NCBI GenBank assembly: GCA_012932295.1
Contig: JAAONU010000009.1
Coordinates: 7,109,535-7,173,534 of the forward strand
From: Cyclina sinensis
Taxonomy: Eukaryota; Mollusca; Bivalvia; Venerida; Veneridae
DNA: 64,000 bases
Reading direction: 5' to 3'
Shown here: one piece after another, positions 34,935 to 47,075 of the stretch
Layout: the number at the start of each line of letters is the position of its first letter
How positions within the stretch are numbered: the first letter of the stretch is position 1
The notes under the pieces: generated by a model
Databases searched by the model: none
Seen by the model: only the letters and a program-made list of their open reading frames with translations
Told to the model about the DNA's origin: nothing
Made by a program: the position numbers and the translations under genes

Positions 34935-37260
34935 GTAAGTTACGTGTTTGCTTTTTTATGATTGTAAGTTGTTTGATATTTATTGTTGCTTGAAAGCGGA
35001 AATAGAATTTGCATCCGGTGGAAACGTAACGGATCTAGCGTGCATGTGTGGGCCGACGATGTTGCATAATAAGTTGTTGTGAAAAGTATCTGCGAACGTT
35101 ATAAGGTCACTGTTTTGGAAAACATATCATTAATTGTATGTGTGGGTGATTCAACATTACGGAGGATATTTCACCTTATATTATTTTCTTGTCAGTGAGT
35201 CGTGATCGATTTGTTTACAAAACAACCCACGTGATTGTGACCTACATTCATTTAGGTTTTATGCTTAGTCGGGGCCTCATATTTCCAGTGCTTTTGAAAT
35301 ACATTGCACTGATCGTTAGTTAGAATTATACTATCATTAAAACAATCGCAAACTGTATAATAAACGTTGTGAATTTGGTTTCATACAAGCCCGTGTAAGC
35401 TGTCAATATAAATATTTATGACAGTGTAAACAAATATGCGTAGTCCGGGGCTTCTCTGATTACGTCATTCCTTTGTTATCATTTTAGTTGTTAGTACCTT
35501 AAATAGATCGTGTTTTTTATTATGTCAAAGCCTGACCTAGGTTTTACATTTATTATACACTTAGAATAGCAGACTTCATTCAAATGACCCCATTGACAGT
35601 TTAACAGATGATGATTTTTTTCTGTTTGAGTTCATTGTTTACAAGTTGATCTTGTTTGTTATTTACTTAGTGTGTGAGGCAGTTACAATGTAAATTGTTT
35701 TTTTTGGGGGGTATACTTATTTTGAACTATCAATAATGCATTATAGTGAGTGACATTTGTAAAAAAAACATAAATCAGCTTTATTCTGGAAAGGAAATCT
35801 TAAAAAATTCATTTGTGCTTTGGAAGTTAAATCTAAGAGGAGTTGTTGGTTACTTGGTTTGAGAAATTGTTTAATTTTTTTGCCTAGCAATTGGTCCTAA
35901 CCCTTGCTGGTAGTACTTGTATGAAATTTCTGCATGTTAATTTGATATTTATAAATTGAAAGTGAGTGTTGTTTGTGTTATTTATAACCTTCACTCCTGT
36001 AATGAATTAGTTTTCTAATGGTGAACTTGTTTATCAGAATAAAAAAAGACACAATCTTTTCATAGGGCAAACTAAAATATTTTGTGCCGATTCATAACAT
36101 TTAAGGTTTAACTGAGAAATGGTATGAGATTCAGAATTTGATAAATAAATTGAAACTTGGCTTAAAATTCAGGATTTGAAAAAGACATTGAATCATGGAA
36201 AGAGAACAGGATTTAAAAAAGAAATTGAAACATGGCATGAGATTCAGGATTTGAAAAGAACATTGAATCATGGAATGAGATTCAGGATTTGATAAGAAAT
36301 TGAAACATGGCATGAGATTCGGGATTTGAAAAAAAGTTGAAACATGGAATGAAAGTCAGACTTTAGAACACTTGAACTGAGACATATATAGGTTTATATG
36401 TAGTAAATTTGATTTGAAACATGGAATGAGATTAATAATTGTAAATCAAACCAATTTATGTAGCATTGGATCAAATGTTGTCATAAGATTGTATATATAT
36501 GCTTGCTTAAAGTCAATAATGTTTCATGTATGTGTCTGTTACTTTTTATACATATGTTTGTAAAAAACTTTACATGTGTATGTAGTATGTGTTGTAATGT
36601 GAAGTTGTATTGTCAGTTGTGAAGTTCACCTGGAAACGAAACCTTTTTCATTTAAAAAAGTGAAAGTTTGAAAGGGGATATTTTGTTACCAAAAGTCATG
36701 TTTATATTATAAGTAACATATTGAGGAATACCAATGGCATATTCTTTACTTGCCTTTTTTAATCCATGACTGCAATTACTAATACACTTTTTATAATATC
36801 TGTAATTCAAAAATAATACTTGAATAAATATTTTTATCTGCTTATGCTATTCCAATGACCTTGCATGGATTAGACAGAGATGTAGGTCTTCAGGGTATTC
36901 CGGATATCCAGGTTTTCGATGTGCCAAGAAAAAAATCCAGGTCGAAAGGTTGCGAGGACAAACAGCTACTGAAGTCAAGGAAATTAATACAGCACGGACG
37001 GGTTCTGATTTGGTTGATTGGTGGTGCAGGTGGGGGGTCTGACTTACCAAAATGTCTGTTAGATTCACCGTCTGGTGGCTCCAATGACTTTCCGGTTTTT
37101 GGTCCTGACCAACTTACATCTCTGATTAGTTGTAGTCTTACGTAGTAACAAGTTATATGTATTTAAATTCGATAGTTGTAATGTAAATACATGTGTTTTG
37201 TTAAAAAACTGATAAGTTGTTTCCTTGCATTTCTCATACTTAGCTTTTTATGTATTTCAG
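34935..37260 (+). other. Probable intronic region of the gene ending at 37518
   Basis: AT-rich sequence between a consensus donor and the acceptor tatgtatttcag at 37249-37260. At least one more coding exon with the start codon must lie here or be spliced otherwise; I could not identify it. A 300-base GC-richer island at 36855-37145 is a candidate but has no clean splice sites. Confidence 0.4.
36115..36350. repeat. 39-bp minisatellite
   Basis: About six diverged units of GAAATTGAAACATGGCATGA plus GATTCAGGATTTGAAAAGA. Confidence 0.8.
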
Positions 37261-37518
37261 AAAATAGATGCTCCAGAATGTCAACAAATTGTAAAGGTTG
37301 TGGGCATTTCTGTAGATGATGGAAATGCTGAACTGTTCTTAGATGGTGAGGGCACATCCAATGATGCCACAGAAGTGACTGTGCCTGCTGAGCTTCTACA
37401 GCAGGCCCTTGCAAAGGGAGAAGGTCCAGTTGATCTGGAATCAGCATGTGATGAGGGCCCTTTCAAGCTCATTATATCAAGAAAGGGCACAGAAATTCTT
37501 AGCATTGTTAAGGAATGA
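37261..37518 (+). CDS. Terminal coding exon of an unrecognised protein
   Basis: Eighty-five codons follow a good acceptor and end in TGA. The peptide begins KIDAPECQQIVKVVGISVDD, continues through an acidic stretch and a helix (VPAELLQQALAKGE), and ends RKGTEILSIVKE. It is well mixed and hydrophilic with alternating charged and hydrophobic residues, unlike the repeat-derived frames nearby, and has no membrane segment. No methionine is available in frame before it, so upstream coding exons are needed. I do not recognise the family. A long 3' UTR with AATAAA at about 39005 follows. Confidence 0.6.
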   Translation, partial: KIDAPECQQIVKVVGISVDDGNAELFLDGEGTSNDATEVTVPAELLQQALAKGEGPVDLESACDEGPFKLIISRKGTEILSIVKE

Positions 37519-37599
37519 AGATTGAACAACTGTACAATTTAAGGCTCCAGTACAGTTAAATTTGAAGAGATAACAAGAGATGTAAAGAATTTTGTGATG

Positions 37600-37925
37600 T
37601 AAGCTATTTACTTGCTGTAGATTTATATTTAATAGGAACATATCTGGGCTTTTAAGGTGCTAAGATTTACATTTTATAGGAATGTCTCTGAACTGTTTAC
37701 TTGCTGTAGAACCACAATTAATAGAAATGTCTTTGAACTGTTTACTTGCTGTAGATTAACATTTATTAGAAATGTCTCGGAACTGTTTACTTGCTGTAGA
37801 TTTATGTTTAATAGAAATGTCTCAAAACTGTTTATTTGCTCTAGATTTACGTTTAATAGAAATGTCTCTATACTGTTTACTTGCTGTAGATATACATTTT
37901 ATAGAAATGTCTCTGAACTGTGCAG
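37600..37925. repeat. 45-bp minisatellite in the presumed 3' UTR
   Basis: About seven units of GTTTACTTGCTGTAGATTTA plus TGTTTAATAGAAATGTCTCTGAACT. It lies about 80 bases after the stop codon of the preceding exon, so it would be transcribed. The frames open through it are repeat artefacts. Confidence 0.85.
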
Positions 37926-38215
37926 TGTTTAAGAATCATGTCTCTTTTACATAATTTTGGAGTTACTTCATTTTGGATTTTTTTTCCTACTTAATTTTTG
38001 TCCAGGCATAACTCGAAAAGTTTTGGAGGTATCAGCTTCAAGCTTCAGAGATGATTGGCAGACAATTTAGGAGAAGTGCAATGTTTAAGAATCATAAGTC
38101 ACTTTTGAAGTTATTGTCCTTTGTGATGTTTCATACTTAATTTTTGTCCAAGACATAACTCAAAAAGTATTGGAAAAGTTAACTTGAAATTTCACATCTA
38201 GATTGATCTCATTGC
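37926..38215. repeat. Two diverged copies of a ~140-bp unit
   Basis: AGTGTTTAAGAATCATGTCTC and TTAATTTTTGTCCAGGCATA recur about 140 bases later as AATGTTTAAGAATCATAAGTC and TTAATTTTTGTCCAAGACAT. Confidence 0.65.
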
Positions 38216-39290
38216 CTTTATATTACTTACATTAAGTGTTTTCAAATTTCATCTTTGAGTCTTTGTTTATCTACCAATAATTCAGATCTTCAGTATTTCT
38301 GTCAGTCAACCATTTACTGAGGCTCTTCACAATTTTGGTTAACTCCTCTGTAAGCCTTATGAATTTGTTTTTTAGGTATGGGATAGATCTTTCCTATACT
38401 ACTCATAAATTATGTTTTTTAAGCACTTGCTAGTACTTTCCAAATACTTGTTATTTTAGATGATGGACTGCATATGACATAGTGTTGAGCACTGAAAAAA
38501 AGAGATCTAGAACAATTTCACCAAATCTTCACTGTTGCAATCCTTACTTAACAGAACGACTTAAAGTACTTTACAGCAATTATCACTAGTATTTTATTGT
38601 TTGAATAATTTTTATTAAATAGTGTTCAAATAACTTTCATTATAGCCATTGCAGAGCAACAAAATTTGGAGGTAAAGATTTTGGTTGTTGTTGAGAGGTA
38701 TTGCTATAGAGAGTTTAAATTTATTTCGAAGTCTTTCTTTGAGAAGAATTGATACTGTTCTTGTAAAGAGGTTATTGCTCTACAGAGGGCTGCTCTCAAA
38801 AGGTTGTATTGTTTAACTGACAAGAAATTAAATGTGCTGTAAATATGTTTTTTATTTGTTTTAACTAACTATAAGTGTTTTTATTCTATTCTGTAGCAAA
38901 CTTTGTAGCAGCCTGCTGTTAAAATGATAATGTTACTGTTTGTTTATATTAAAAACCTGAAATACAAATACTACTTTAGTTGTTATCTCAAGTCTTTGTA
39001 AAAGAATAAATGAAGGGTGATATCTTGAACAGAGAGTGTTTGCTTTTCTTAAAAAAGCAACAAAATTATGACTAATTATCTTCTGGGGGAATTGCCTTAA
39101 TGGTATCATGGGTTTCTGGTGAAACTGCTTAAATAACAGGTACATACCTGGTGTCCTGCAAGATGAATTATAGTATATCAAGATAACGTTACACAGTTAT
39201 GAAAATACTTACAGATATACAAAGATAGATATACAGAGTACGTCTCAGAGCAAAGGATCACTTCACAAAGATCAGAAAATACCACAGTGC
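38216..39290. other. Probable 3' UTR and intergenic DNA
   Basis: AT-rich. An AATAAA at about 39005 could end the transcript that contains the 37261 exon. Confidence 0.4.
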
Positions 39291-39299
39291 TTGCAGCCC

Positions 39300-39545
39300 T
39301 TTGATTATATGATGGAACACTGAACACTTCATTTCACTGATTTGGAAAATTATCCACATTCGGTTCTTTGTAGTGACCAGGATCATTTATACCGCTTTTT
39401 TATATGATGGAACACTGAACACTTCTGTTCACTGATTTGGAAAATAATCCACATTAGGTTCTTTGTAGTGACCAGGATCATTTATACCGCCTTTTTATAT
39501 GATGGAACACTGAACACTTCTGTTCACTGATTTGGAAAATAATCA
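39300..39545. repeat. ~107-bp tandem repeat, about 2.3 units
   Basis: The unit contains TATATGATGGAACACTGAAC, CACTGATTTGGAAAATAATC and GGTTCTTTGTAGTGACCAGG. The last part also stands alone at 34487. Confidence 0.85.
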
Positions 39546-40340
39546 GCATTACATATGTTGATCAACATTTTTAAAAATTACACATACTCTATACATTTGC
39601 TATATAAAATAACACAGGTCCCGGAGATTTTTAGTTTACAGTTCTTTGCATGCATTTGAAATACATAATAAACACATAATTCTCTCAGTTTATCTATCAT
39701 GAAAATCAAGAATACCGTCATCTTCTTGAAAGAAAATGATCTCATAATTAATAACATTTAAGTATTCTGCAAATTCAAAAGTAAATTTACTTCTTGTTTT
39801 GACAGGACTCTGACAAGTTTTGGATTCTTGATTTTTGTAATTTTCTGTTTGTATTTCTTTAAACTGATATTGCTTACTTATTATCAAATGTTTATACACA
39901 TCTCTTTTTTTTACTATGTTTTTTTTTTCTTGTTTACATCTGATTATTACCTATTTAAACATAAAGTCCTTATAAAAATCATTTCCCTTTTATTTACATC
40001 CATTATCGTACCGAAGATATTTATCAGAACCAGGATCCCAGAAAACTGTTTATTCATTGTACACTTTCCTCAAGAAATATTGACCAAATACTTTTCTTAT
40101 GACATAAAAGTAGCTAGATTTCTATTAATACCAATGTTGTTTGAGATATATACTGAAACGATAAAAAACGCATTTGTAAGTACAATGAAATTTACTCATG
40201 TGCTCTGCTAAATCCATTCAAAGACATTCTTAATCTGTCAAACAACATTCCATCGTTAACTTGACCACAAATTTAACAAACTGAAAACTCCTGTGTTTAA
40301 AATAAAAACACATACTTACCATTGGGCAAAAAAACGCATG
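39546..40340. other. Intergenic, no gene seen
   Basis: Very AT-rich. The 127-codon frame at 39828-40211 is phenylalanine/isoleucine/tyrosine-rich, as expected from AT-rich DNA, and has no family resemblance. Confidence 0.45.
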
Positions 40341-40349
40341 TTAAAGTCA

Positions 40350-41000
40350 GTAGCGGGTATATCTACCTTTTGCAGCAAGACTTGCTCTCATTACATTGCA
40401 CTGACCAAATAATTTCATTAGCACGGGCAAGTACTCATCTAAAAGCGCTATTTGCAAATCCTAAAATAAATCGGGAACGTTAACGCGACGTCGACCGCGA
40501 CGGTCCTGATCATCCCGGCCTCGCAAGTCCTCATCGGCGACAAATCAGGAATGTATGTCGACCATCCAACAACAGGAGCGTTGATTTAATGCAGGAAAGT
40601 CCTGCATATTCACTCAAAGTGTGGTCTAGCGCTGTCCTGCTGAAATGTAAACCCATGTAGCTGCGTAATGAACACAACGTACTACGGGAGGATGTTATTT
40701 TCGGTACTTATCAGCGTTGAGATGCCCGGCAAGGACTTCAAGTGATGACTTCCAGAACGGTCACATTGTAGAACATATGCATTGACAAAACGCTCACCGC
40801 GACATCTATACACCCACGTAACGGCCGCTAACCGTGATTCGTCAGAAAACAAGGTGCTGTTCTAATTCCGACTAGGAAATTTTACAGGATGGTGACGCTC
40901 AGCCACGCAAAGCGTACGGCACGACGAGATGGCGGAAAAGGTATGTCGTATAGTCACTTAGCGCATCATTTTGTCATTTTTGGTGTTCGAATAAAAAACG
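40350..41000 (-). pseudogene. Decayed Tc1-type transposase (minus)
   Basis: Minus-strand fragments include FSDESRLAAVTWVYRCRGER (catalytic-region DES motif), then FTFQQDSARPHF and RGRRRVNVPD-like text. Many stops and frameshifts are present. Confidence 0.7.
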
Positions 41001-41039
41001 GTGATGAAACTTATCCAAAGAAGTGAAGACACGAGGTCT

Positions 41040-41775
41040 TTCACTGATAGGCAGTGCCCGTGACGCTAGACAGTAACGTTACTTCAACGAACCGCCATAT
41101 AGTGTCCACGCATCTCAGGGATCGCCTCCACGCAGCATGAAAAAGGGCAAAGAATACAAATGCATCAATTAGCGTCGAATTTATGAGAGAATTTTTTCGC
41201 CATCGCGTGCGTGAACGTGGTATCAAGAGCTTACCGAGGTAACAGGTTGACACAAGGAAGACGCCAGAATCACTTATGTTTGTAATGACAGCATTTTCGA
41301 TGGCACGCCGATCTTAACCGATGAATCAACGTTCTGCTTGGATCTGCTTGGATCTGCATAATGAGCATCTGAAAATGTGGCGTTGTCGGGGTGAACAGTA
41401 CGCTATCATTGTGTACGTCATGCCCCGCATTTACGAGATGGAAACTTAATGCAATGGTCCGGCAATTCCCGGAGACACAAGACGCCTCTTATCATCACTG
41501 ACGGCAACCTTGTACAGCTTACAGTTTAATCATTCATGCAAAAGCACACTGACGTCAAAACTTTTCAGCATGACAAAGCTGATCTACCCTGGCCGGGGTT
41601 TTATCATCCTCAATAGATCATTTATGGTTTGAGCTGGGACGCCGCCTCTACGACGGCAGACCTTACATCAGCCACCGTGATGAACTGATCCAGGCACTCT
41701 CAGAGGAGTGGGATGTATGCGCCGTACATGCAAGGCAGTCATTGATGCAAATGGCTGTTATACCCGTTTTTAGAC
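41040..41775 (+). pseudogene. Decayed Tc1-type transposase (plus)
   Basis: Plus-strand fragments read REFFRHRVRERGIKSLPR, LTDESTFCLDL, then LDHLWFELGRRLYDGRPYIS and ELIQALSEEWD. These are the central and C-terminal parts of a Tc1 transposase in order. It lies head to head with the minus-strand relic, 40-50 bases away. It is heavily mutated. Confidence 0.7.
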
Positions 41776-42615
41776 TTGCTTCTTAGTTTCACACCTTTGT
41801 TGTTTTCAACTGAAGCTGACAAACTGCACAAACAATGAACTGTACAAGTAGTGAATAGTTCGAAATATGCCTGAATTTTTTTATAACCACAAGAATCTCA
41901 ATATCCAGGGTGATCAGTAAAGTTTTAAAACTTTAAATAAGTATTACTTTTTAATTGAGGGTATGTATAACTGTTATGGCAACACGCATGCGCGTTGCGT
42001 CTACATGAAGTAGGATTTGGAAGACTCTGAACAGAGACGTAGAAAAGAATTTGAAAGTCCAGGGATTTTAGATTTTGATCAACACTGAAAACGTATTTAA
42101 TATTGTACCTGAACCATAACCGAATAATATTACTTGTCTTTTACTTTTTCTTTCTTGTATAATATGTGTTACGTCATTATAAGCTCAGTGAGTGCATGTT
42201 GTTTGTGTATAGAACGGTATGTTGTTGTGTCAATGAAAGCAGCTCTTGATGTGAGCTGTCTTAATCAAATGCTTTTTAAGGTTATTACAAATCTAGGATA
42301 TTTGTATTTCGATATAATTTTATTCTCTTAATTAGAAGCCAAAATGATATTTCTTCCTACCCAACCGGCGCCCTTTGCTGATAATATCTTTGCTTCTCTT
42401 GTTGTCGCCGCGCATGAGCGTAATTGCTATATGTTTTTTTTTCAAAACTCTGAACAAGGATATTAATTGAAATTGAAAAGTCTTAAGATACTCAAATGTA
42501 TTTACAAGGAATTACTCTAATATTATTGCAGAGCTTATTTATTAGATATAAATTATGGCATATTCAGCAATGTGTTGTTGTGTTTTCAATTAGTCACCAC
42601 ACCTTTTGCCTAAGG
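41776..42615. other. Intergenic, no gene seen
   Basis: AT-rich DNA without recognisable gene content. Confidence 0.4.
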
Positions 42616-42617
42616 AT

Positions 42618-42825
42618 AACCGGGGTAGACAGTGTCTTCTATGTTCATGATACGATACACGGGGTAGACAGTGTCTTCTATGTTCATAATACAATACACG
42701 GGGTAGACAACGTATTCTATGTTCATGTTACACGGGAAGACAACGTGCTTTATGTTCATGATACAATGCACAGGAAGACAACGTGTTCTATATTCTTGAT
42801 ATACAGGCAGACAACGTGTATATAA
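42618..42825. repeat. 39-bp minisatellite with shortening units
   Basis: Units of GGGGTAGACAGTGTCTTCTA plus TGTTCATGATACGATACAC become shorter (about 27-39 bases) and more diverged towards the right end. Confidence 0.8.
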
Positions 42826-43164
42826 TAATGTATATATTTTAATGCTTTTCTTGAAAATGCGTCGGTTGATTATTGATGAGCACAGATATCCAAATATATT
42901 GGTCATAAAGAAATTTCATGCCACATTTCCTATACAAAAGATAAGATCCAGTCTGAAACTATTAATACCTTAAAAAATTGGGCTTTTTTTATACATTTTA
43001 GGTTATTTATCTACTGTTTTCACACCTTAATTATTTGCTCACATGATTTTGTTACTTTTTTATGAACAGTTGACTTACATAAAGATATATTTGATTTCTG
43101 TGTTGCTCTTGACTTGGATATAAGCAATTGTCAAGTATTTCAGTTTAAAAGAGATCACAATGGT

Positions 43165-43760
43165 ATTTCCCCTATTTTTAGCTTATCTGTTTCGAAGAAA
43201 AACTCGAGCTATTATGATCGCTAGGTCGTCTTCGTTGTCGTTCAAAAACTTTGAAGTAGCACGTTACTGAAACACTTAAAGGTATTATCACAAAACTTGG
43301 AACACTTGCTTATAATGAAAAGGTGTAGTTGTAAGACAATGGGCATTATTTTGAAATATATTTTTGGAGTTAGCCCCTTTTTAACTTAGAATTTTTGTCA
43401 AAATTGGTTATTAAGTGGAATGATTTCAAATCTATCTAAGGTATCAATATAAAACTTGGAATATTTGCTTATTATGACAGGGCACAGTTGTAAGACAATG
43501 GGCATAACTCTGAAAGCTGTTTTTAGAGTTCTGCCCCATTTCAACTTGAAATTTTTGTTGAAATTGATTATTATTATTATTATAGATAATTTCAAACTAT
43601 CAGAGTTATTGCACGCATTCTTGGCATACTTGCTACTGGGGACAACATACTTGCTACTTGGGACAAGACACATCTGTACCACAAGAGACATTACAAACTG
43701 ATCAGTGCTTCTAGAGTTATGTCCCTTTATCACATGGAAAATAATTAGACATTTGTATAA
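43165..43760. repeat. Bivalve-type dispersed repeat with ~180-bp units
   Basis: AAAACTTGGAACACTTGCTTA, TTGTAAGACAATGGGCAT and AACTTGAAATTTTTGTTGA recur at about 180-base distance. The left part (TAGCTTATCTGTTTCGAAG to GAGCTATTATGATCGC) resembles the inverted leader of the 49.8-kb element. Confidence 0.55.
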
Positions 43761-43852
43761 ATACTAATAACTAGAACATTCACAATCGCAAAGTTATTCA
43801 TCTTAAGTGAAGAGCATAACAACAATTACTAAACAACACCATAACACTCTTG

Positions 43853-44212
43853 AAATCAATTTATTAAGTCGTTGCCCTTAACATACGAGCATTGGCACCC
43901 CATGTGAAGCTCTTACTAGAGTCTCAAATGACCATGGTGTCTCCTGTCACATCTGTACGGGATTGAGTTTATACTTATACAGTGGCCAATCTTAAGTGAC
44001 TAGGAAGTCCGAACAATGACTCTACCTTGGTTCATTTTTGGATTATCTCCATTACTTTTATGTTGAAATTATGCTTTTCTAGAGCATATCTAAAAATCAA
44101 TTGAAGGAATTGATATGATTCTTATCACATGGGTACAGTGGCAAAGAACAATCTTCACACATTTTAACTTTCGCTTCTGACAGTACTCTCTAGTGCTTTG
44201 ATCATGATAGTG
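43853..44212 (+). repeat. Dispersed repeat, partner of 32074-32470
   Basis: This is the reverse-complement match of the copy at 32.1 kb: CTTTCGCTTCTGACAGTAC, TAAGAATCATATCAATTCC (reverse) and GACTCTAGTAAGAGC (reverse). Confidence 0.75.
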
Positions 44213-44461
44213 GATTGCCTGCACGTACCACTACATTATCTTCGGATACCTGTATTTTTAATGGTATTCTGACTCTAAGCCCCCAAAAAGTGGTACTGTA
44301 TTTCTTCCTACCAAAACGGAACCATCGTTTATATCAATGTTATTATTGATTTTTGTCGACGACGTATATCCCGATAGTTGTGAAAATCCAGTATTTTCAT
44401 TAGCTGAAACTATCACATGGTATCGAAGGAAAAAAGTTATAGTGTTACAGCTTGACTAGTT

Positions 44462-44680
44462 AGTTGGATCTCCGCCCCTACATTTTACATTACTCATTCC
44501 TTTTCTGATGAGACGTTAAACCAAAGTCACGTGAATCGGTGCTAAACACTGGTACCAGCGGAGCCTCTGGAATAGAATGCTTTCTGTATCTTGCACTATT
44601 CTTCATAACCTAAAATAACTACACTGTGGGCAACCGGTGCCGACGTTGAATAAACTCAAATAGATTTATAGACAGATAGG
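44462..44680 (+). mobile_element. SINE copy, diverged and 5'-truncated
   Basis: It starts near the B-box/CTCCGCCCC region and runs through TGAGACGTTAAACC, GCCTCTGGAATAGAATGC and CCGACGTTGAATAAACTC to an AATAGATTTATAG tail. Confidence 0.75.
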
Positions 44681-44747
44681 TTCCGTATAGCAGCAGATTA
44701 GTGATCTTGCTGATACACGCTACACTGCTAGTAATCATAGTTATTGC

Positions 44748-44960
44748 TTAACACTGAACATGCTGAAATTTTGTAATGGATTTGCCCAGCTTTGAATTTG
44801 GAACAGTCCATTCAAGTTTAAGGGATTTCAATATCAAAATACAAAAATGGAGCTACCAACAGTAAAGAACCTGGTCAGACTGCACGGATGTGCAGGCTGG
44901 TCTGGCTCTATACTGGTGGCAAAGGCAAATCACTTTCGGTTCCAGCAGGTTAAGGGTTAA
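44748..44960. mobile_element. TTAA-flanked MITE, copy 2
   Basis: The interior is about 90% identical by eye to 5581-5795 (GCTTTGAATTTGGAACAGTC, CTGCACGGATGTGCAGGCTG). The right end is intact (AGCAGGTTAAGGGTTAA); the left terminal repeat is degraded. TTAA lies at both edges (44748-44751 and 44957-44960). Confidence 0.75.
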
Positions 44961-45082
44961 AGGTGGCATATAGGCCCAAAAGGCCGAGTGTTATATGCTA
45001 TTGCTTTATAGTCTTGTTCTTTGTATTGCACATGTTACTGTAATAAACAATTTCCTGGTTGCAATGTTTACTTACTTTCTTG

Positions 45083-45205
45083 CTTGCTCGCTCGCTTTCT
45101 CTCGCCCGTCCCGCTCGCTCGCTTTCTCTCGCCCGCCCCGCTCGCTCGCTTTCTCTCGCCCGCCCCGCTCGCTCGCTTTCTCTTGCCCGCCCCGCTCGCT
45201 CGCTC
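45083..45205. repeat. 27-bp GC-rich minisatellite
   Basis: About four and a half units of CTCGCTCGCTTTCTCTCGCC plus CGCCCCG, a GC-rich strand-biased pyrimidine tract in AT-rich surroundings. Confidence 0.9.
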
Positions 45206-46210
45206 GCTCACACACTCTCTAATGTCACTAAAACGGAAGCATTTTATGAAAGGCAACATTTTCTGAACATAATATATACCATTACCATAACTTATTATCA
45301 GTGATGCTTGGCTGTCTCTTGGGCGTACAAATAACTCTAGAATTAATTGCTCTGTCTATTTTGAAATTTAATCTTGATGAACAAACATATTAGATTAAGA
45401 TGATTTAAGGTTTCATATAAGATTTCTGCCCAAAAAAAGTTATAAATTTCCGTTCTAATGTACAGAAAACTCTCCCTTGCCCATTAAAAAACATCTTCAC
45501 AATAACTCAGTTTTCTTATTAAATTAATTGATTTCCCTTCAATCCGTCTCATATTTTTTCCATTTTCATAATTTGATAATCTAATATAGATATTAATTTA
45601 CATAGGTCTGACTACAATAAAATGTTGTATTTTTTTACTTATTTGATTAGCTTCTTTGTACGCTGATCCATGTACCTTACCAGATATTAGACTATCAAAA
45701 TACAACACTTAGTGTAAAAAATGTAACTCTCTTTAGTCTGAAACGCAATTCCAGGTGATTGGGGGGACATCAGTGGATTATCTACCCTGAATACTCTCTA
45801 ATATTAGATTGGTCCTTCCATTTGGAATCCTCTGCTTCCATCGCTGTTTTCTTATATGGTATGGTGATAATTACACCTTATTATTTGCAACAATAGCAGT
45901 CATATTAAACATTCAGTTTAACAATATGTTTTGTTAGCACATACAGTTTGTTTTTTTTATATTCCTAACTTTTTATTTAATATGTAAGTGACAATTTTCA
46001 CAACTAAAAGTCAACACTATCACAAAGAGAAACAAGGATAAAGTAAGAGGATTCCAACTGAAAGGACCATAGTGCAATTTGGATTACCTCTGATGTTATC
46101 TGAGTAAGGGAGATAATTTGTTATCAGCAATGTCTCTCATCCCGACATGTTCATAATAAAATCCAGTCTCTCACAGTCTTTCTTGTACCGATTATTGTAA
46201 TGAAAGGGAA
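45206..46210. other. Intergenic, no gene seen
   Basis: AT-rich DNA without recognisable gene content. Confidence 0.4.
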
Positions 46211-46217
46211 GTAACCT

Positions 46218-46462
46218 CTGTGTCTCTCTATCTATTTAAGCTTATTTATCGTCGGTACCGGTTGCACATATGACCGACGCCCCCTGGAGAGATTAGTTAT
46301 TTTATGTGGTGGGGGTAGTGCAAGATACAGAAAGCATCCCATTCCAGAGACACTTCTGTTTCTTTTACATGCTCAGTGTATAGCACTGATACATGGGACC
46401 TCGGTTTAAAGTCTCATCCGAAAGACTATTAGTAATGTTAGTGGAGGAGCGGGGGATCGAAC
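46218..46462 (-). mobile_element. SINE copy on the minus strand, 5'-truncated
   Basis: Read on the minus strand it has GAGTTCGATCCCCCGCTCC (good B box), then the body and the AAATAGATAGAGAGA tail. The A box is missing. The right flank departs from the family just after the B box. Confidence 0.8.
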
Positions 46463-47024
46463 TCTTAACGCTTTGAAACCTTTATAGTAATGATTCTCAT
46501 AAGTAATACGTCATAACTCACAAGCCATTCGGAACACTTCGGGCGACTTCAATAAGTCTTTATACGAAGTTGTCGAAAAAGGCCGAGTTGTTACGATTGC
46601 TCACACGCGTGTGTTTCCGGTTTCTTTGCACAGGAACTGAATCGAATTTTAAGATAGGACTGTTGTAATCCTAGCCTTGGCGATTGTCGTATGAAAAAAA
46701 GGAAAAAGTCGTAAACTCCGTAAATATGGTATTAGGTAAACTTTTTTCCAGCAATCCTGTGAGATTAAAAACAATTGGAACAGCGACACAATCGCAACAA
46801 TACGCAAACATGCTTTTTTATGTCAGTCCAACAATTATTGTGGATGAAAATAATTTACATTTTCTCATTTTAATTTCAGCTTGACGATCTATTTGAATTA
46901 CTGCTTTCACACAATTAGACTTTTAACATTTATCTTTATTCATTAACGCGTCCCGTTTTCCTTCCTCCGACTTCATACAGTTGCACTCAGTTACTCCTGT
47001 TTTTGTAACTCGTCTGTATCTATT

Positions 47025-47075
47025 TTAGCTTATATTTTGTCGGTACTGGCTACTCATAATACCGGCATGATGATC
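47025..47075 (-). mobile_element. SINE tail relic
   Basis: TAGCTTATATTTTGTCGGTAC and TGGCTACTCATAATACCGGC are an eroded reverse copy of the SINE 3' end. Confidence 0.45.

Noticed and set aside
36855..37145. 96-codon frame in a GC-richer island, open also on the minus strand
   Set aside because: No acceptor near its start and no recognisable domain. Overlapping frames on both strands suggest a repeat or relic; kept only as a candidate missing exon region.
39828..40211. 127-codon hydrophobic frame
   Set aside because: Its F/I/Y/L-rich composition follows from AT-rich DNA; there is no domain or splice support.
45068..45259. Arginine/serine-rich frames in all directions
   Set aside because: Generated by the 27-bp GC-rich minisatellite.
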